A DNA stretch of 45,463 nt from an uncultured Prevotellaceae bacterium. GTDB lineage: Bacteria; Bacteroidota; Bacteroidia; Bacteroidales; Bacteroidaceae. Shown one piece after another: positions 44,401-45,463 of the stretch (positions are counted from its first letter, which is position 1; each line of letters opens with the position of its first letter). The notes beneath the pieces are model-generated. The model saw nothing but the letters and a program-made list of their open reading frames with translations. It had not been told where the DNA came from and did no database searches. Position numbers and translations under genes: made by a program. The DNA lies in contig CADBLU010000015.1 of NCBI GenBank assembly GCA_902795605.1, forward strand, positions 1-45,463. The letters are read 5' to 3'.

Positions 44401-44527
44401 CGAAGAACAGCCCATCCCGAGAGATGCCATCACCTTCGAGAACTGCCTGTGGGATGCCGCCACACCCGTCGACGTGAAAAACGCCGACGTCGACTTCAGC
44501 GGCGTCATCTACGACAAGGTGCCTTGA
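41474..44527 (+). CDS. Two-domain pectinase: GH106-like alpha-L-rhamnosidase domain fused to GH28 domain
   Basis: A 1017-aa exported protein. Signal peptide 1-19 (ALILLMAVVATAKA). Residues about 30-645 form a TIM-barrel and accessory domains of the GH106-like group: ILGWDGEISPEVISRDLSEI, IIDEGKYPSGMAGG, GFRGDEPAF, FGLFLW-like NFFEFMFWASKKG, and an N-terminal-type beta-sandwich. Residues about 655-1010 are a GH28 right-handed beta-helix with all four family motifs: SSDGID (Asp818), AHDDCIS (Asp839, Asp840), GHGGVAIGSE (His873) and IRLK (905-908). A signal peptide is absent at the second domain, so this is one polypeptide. Joint action on rhamnogalacturonan (removing rhamnose and galacturonate in turn) is inferred. 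Confidence 0.85.
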   Translation: MKKSIALILLMAVVATAKAQQETANAQIEKGFKNPPAEMCSHVILGWDGEISPEVISRDLSEIQAKGFRNVIIEPGYHMGTEYLSQQWFANVRMMADSVERRGMRVWIIDEGKYPSGMAGGKFSKERPDLCMQALVADGDTVKAVRRSSQTRCVNNPTGGKDENNSLCDYLDPDAVAQFIAWTHEEYRKTLGHHLGTTVLGFRGDEPAFQRVPWTTDILNVFVREKGYDPTRWLTALLKSDRMSVHSDALSDTERRVKADYWDVWSRLFADRYFKAQADWCDTHGVSHITHMDKDDELPWCVKMEGDPFRCLSRVQVPGIDVIWSQIWYGSTTEFPRLASSTAHVYGRQRAFSESFAAFRRPLTTASVKYIVDYQMARGINFFEFMFWASKKGASSYMAEPGMKALNDYVNRAGYLLSQGRPTARIAVYAPIPTLWLGDNRAYDFMKAAAHLLTAHQYDFDFITDDGIIEATTPRNGALVNRSGQAYTTLVIPAAEAIREAAWTKIQEFAARGGKVIYMGGTPKTTFATTLTQTRPIAPLSGALLVADSLWTADMESCLPAREMTVTAGRADSLVCCARKTDDAKIFFILNQRNAEETVALDLDAMGEAQLWDASTGDIKPMPFTVVDNKTRVRLTFPAWGSHLIVVKKRAVAYDARRYKSLQAAIDRAHSEGGGTVVVKKGRHKTGALFFPRGVDLHLERGATLVSVVDTTLYPIIDTRWEGRMRKARAALLNFDHNEGCRLTGEGTIDAQGLVWKEQRLSFAGRPKTICFDHCDGGTISGVHIRNQAFWCLHILFTDGFTVDGIDINAEDYIPSSDGIDIDSSTGVTVRDTHIRAHDDCISIKSGRDTDGRRVNKASQDILIENCHFDYGHGGVAIGSEVSGDVKNVTVRHCDMTGENWNPIRLKSQPSRGGTVENILFEDIDIAQARNIMEINMTWRMKGADEQPYSPLTTLRGIRLRNIRAHAEHGGIIHGFEEQPIPRDAITFENCLWDAATPVDVKNADVDFSGVIYDKVP

Positions 44528-44570
44528 GACAGACATTATTCCGGATACAAAAGACATTTAATCAACGACA

Positions 44571-45113
44571 TTATCCGCAAACCAAAACATTCTTTATTAT
44601 ATCATCAACATCTTTTACATGTGAAGGATTGATACAATCATTCCCCCAACGTTGAGGATTAATGAAGATATAATTTGCTATATATTCAAATGCCCGATGA
44701 TTACGGATGATATGCTCATAATAATTATGTTGCCACAACCTCTTGTTGAAATGTCTCCATCCTTTTGTTTTCACCCCCTCAATATAAACATGGGTCGTAT
44801 AGCTCTTAAACTGCCTCATTACCTCTGCCAGATAAACATCTCCCAATAATGTAAGAATAAAATGGACATGGTTAGGCATTATAACATAATTGAAAATGAG
44901 ACATCCATCATGCTGATTAGGAATATCTGCCACCGCTTGTTCAATTGCTATTCCCGCCTCATTCAACACCATTTGTCCGTCCACAATTTCACCAAACAAA
45001 CACAGCCGTTCTTGAACAACGATGGTAATGAAATAGTTCGCGGCAGTTGAATAATCATAGCCCTCAAGTCGTAGCTTCTTTCTCTTGGGATAATTATCGT
45101 TAGATTCATCCAT
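44571..45113 (-). CDS. REP-associated tyrosine transposase (RAYT, Y1/HUH family)
   Basis: A 180-aa single-strand DNA transposase of the Y1 HUH family. Its HUH motif is MPNHVHFIL (His82, His84). The catalytic Tyr is 131 or 132 in NYYEHIIRN, followed by the family-typical YIFINPQRW. The start is the ATG at 45113 (MDESNDNYPKRKKLRLEGYD); a TTG nine bases upstream is less likely. RAYTs are usually immobile themselves but cut and join REP hairpins; an inverted pair of hairpins with GTAG feet lies about 230 nt upstream (45344-45428). The coding sequence is far more AT-rich than the GC-rich genes around it, suggesting horizontal acquisition. Confidence 0.92.
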   Translation of the reverse strand: MDESNDNYPKRKKLRLEGYDYSTAANYFITIVVQERLCLFGEIVDGQMVLNEAGIAIEQAVADIPNQHDGCLIFNYVIMPNHVHFILTLLGDVYLAEVMRQFKSYTTHVYIEGVKTKGWRHFNKRLWQHNYYEHIIRNHRAFEYIANYIFINPQRWGNDCINPSHVKDVDDIIKNVLVCG

Positions 45114-45343
45114 ACATTTCAAGATTTTAAGTAAACCGTGGGATATATTTTATGTTTATCCACCAATCAGAGGTTTGTCCTTTTCAACCACATGAGCACA
45201 AAGCATCTTAACCAATAGACAAGGCGGAAACTGAGACAGTAGTGCTGTAATGCAAAAATAGACAATCTTCTGAAATTGTGCAAGATTATATTCAAAAAAA
45301 GTTTCTCTACCTATTATGCCACAACAAGATTGCCAATATCCAC

Positions 45344-45428
45344 CGTAGGGACATACTTTATGTATGTCCGCCAAAACACGATGGCGTTTTCGCATTCACA
45401 TCGGACATACATAAAGTATGTCCCTACG
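45344..45428. repeat. Inverted pair of REP-like hairpins (27-bp perfect arms, GTAG feet)
   Basis: Left arm 45344-45370 and right arm 45402-45428 are perfect 27-bp reverse complements with a 31-nt centre. Each arm contains its own hairpin, GGACATAC and GTATGTCC around a 5-nt loop. A GTAG tetranucleotide stands directly 5' of each hairpin (45345-45348 on plus; 45427-45424 on minus). This is the BIME-like arrangement known for REP sequences served by RAYT transposases. Confidence 0.9.
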
Positions 45429-45463
45429 TGCGCACAAGGCTAATCCACGATGGCGTTTTCGCA
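45377..45463 (+). repeat. 18-bp direct repeat CACGATGGCGTTTTCGCA, copy 2 ends at window edge
   Basis: Copies lie at 45377-45394 and 45446-45463, 69 nt apart. The first sits between the two REP arms. The second is cut by the window end, so the REP block may continue as a tandem series. The 45123-45340 stretch between the transposase and the REP pair is AT-rich, with no recognised gene. Confidence 0.75.

Noticed and set aside
45156..45395. A 79-codon minus-strand frame upstream of the transposase
   Set aside because: It runs through the left REP hairpin and shows no recognisable domain; kept only as unassigned sequence.

Overview
The window looks like chromosome of a Bacteroidota, most probably a Prevotella or close Prevotellaceae relative. 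The evidence is: promoters of the Bacteroidota type (TTTG, about 19-21 nt, TAnnTTTG) before many genes; few Shine-Dalgarno motifs; GC-rich codon third positions; a C10 (streptopain/interpain-type) cysteine protease; secreted proteins ending in a short L-x-G-x-K...GIYI...K tag; and carbohydrate-active enzymes. No rRNA, tRNA or CRISPR array was seen.

Layout. 1-4643 (minus): 5' two thirds of anaerobic ribonucleotide reductase nrdD, an intergenic patch with two opposed arrays of an 8-bp repeat, a TrhA/hemolysin III protein, and RNase R. 4738-11638 (plus): a tightly packed lipid and RNA run of an extended SDR, a PAP2/Aur1-type membrane phosphotransferase or phosphatase, miaB, an MsbA-like ABC exporter, an LpxL-type acyltransferase and upp. 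11831-13312: polyprenyl-phosphate sugar transferase. A decayed C-terminal scrap of an ATPase gene follows on the minus strand, then a 1065-aa C10 protease (13768-16965). 16992-22529: an AlbA_2 protein, a GH35 beta-galactosidase, an alpha/beta esterase and a divergent SASA-type acetylesterase. 22545-28922 (plus): NUDIX hydrolase, topA, aroK, speA and argB. 28983-30521: a GH30 enzyme closed by a perfect terminator. 30723-33412: an AAA-like ATPase with a C-terminal nuclease-like motif, then an ECF sigma factor and a one-helix membrane protein, probably its anti-sigma partner. 33618-34034: C-terminal remnant of a surface protein lying between two hairpins. 34148-34275: a second 8-bp repeat array, which supplies the stop codon of guaD. 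34267-41242 (minus): guaD, CPBP protease, ribF, dusB, dprA, a thioesterase and a DUF2851 protein, mostly overlapping or within about 10 nt. 41474-44527: one polypeptide joining a GH106-like rhamnosidase domain to a GH28 pectinase domain. 44571-45463: an AT-rich patch with a RAYT-type HUH transposase and an inverted pair of GTAG-footed REP hairpins.

Themes. (1) Envelope lipid and glycan assembly: SDR, PAP2, ABC exporter, acyltransferase, sugar transferase. (2) Plant polysaccharide attack: GH35, GH30, the GH106-like/GH28 fusion and two deacetylases, without SusC/SusD genes in view. (3) Small repeat systems: the RAYT/REP patch, and oriented (TTTRGNCG)n arrays that end in a conserved GACATTAC junction and sit against the stop codons of minus-strand genes. 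The RAYT/REP patch and these arrays are the best candidates for something undescribed. All functions are read from the sequence and from family knowledge; no database search was run.
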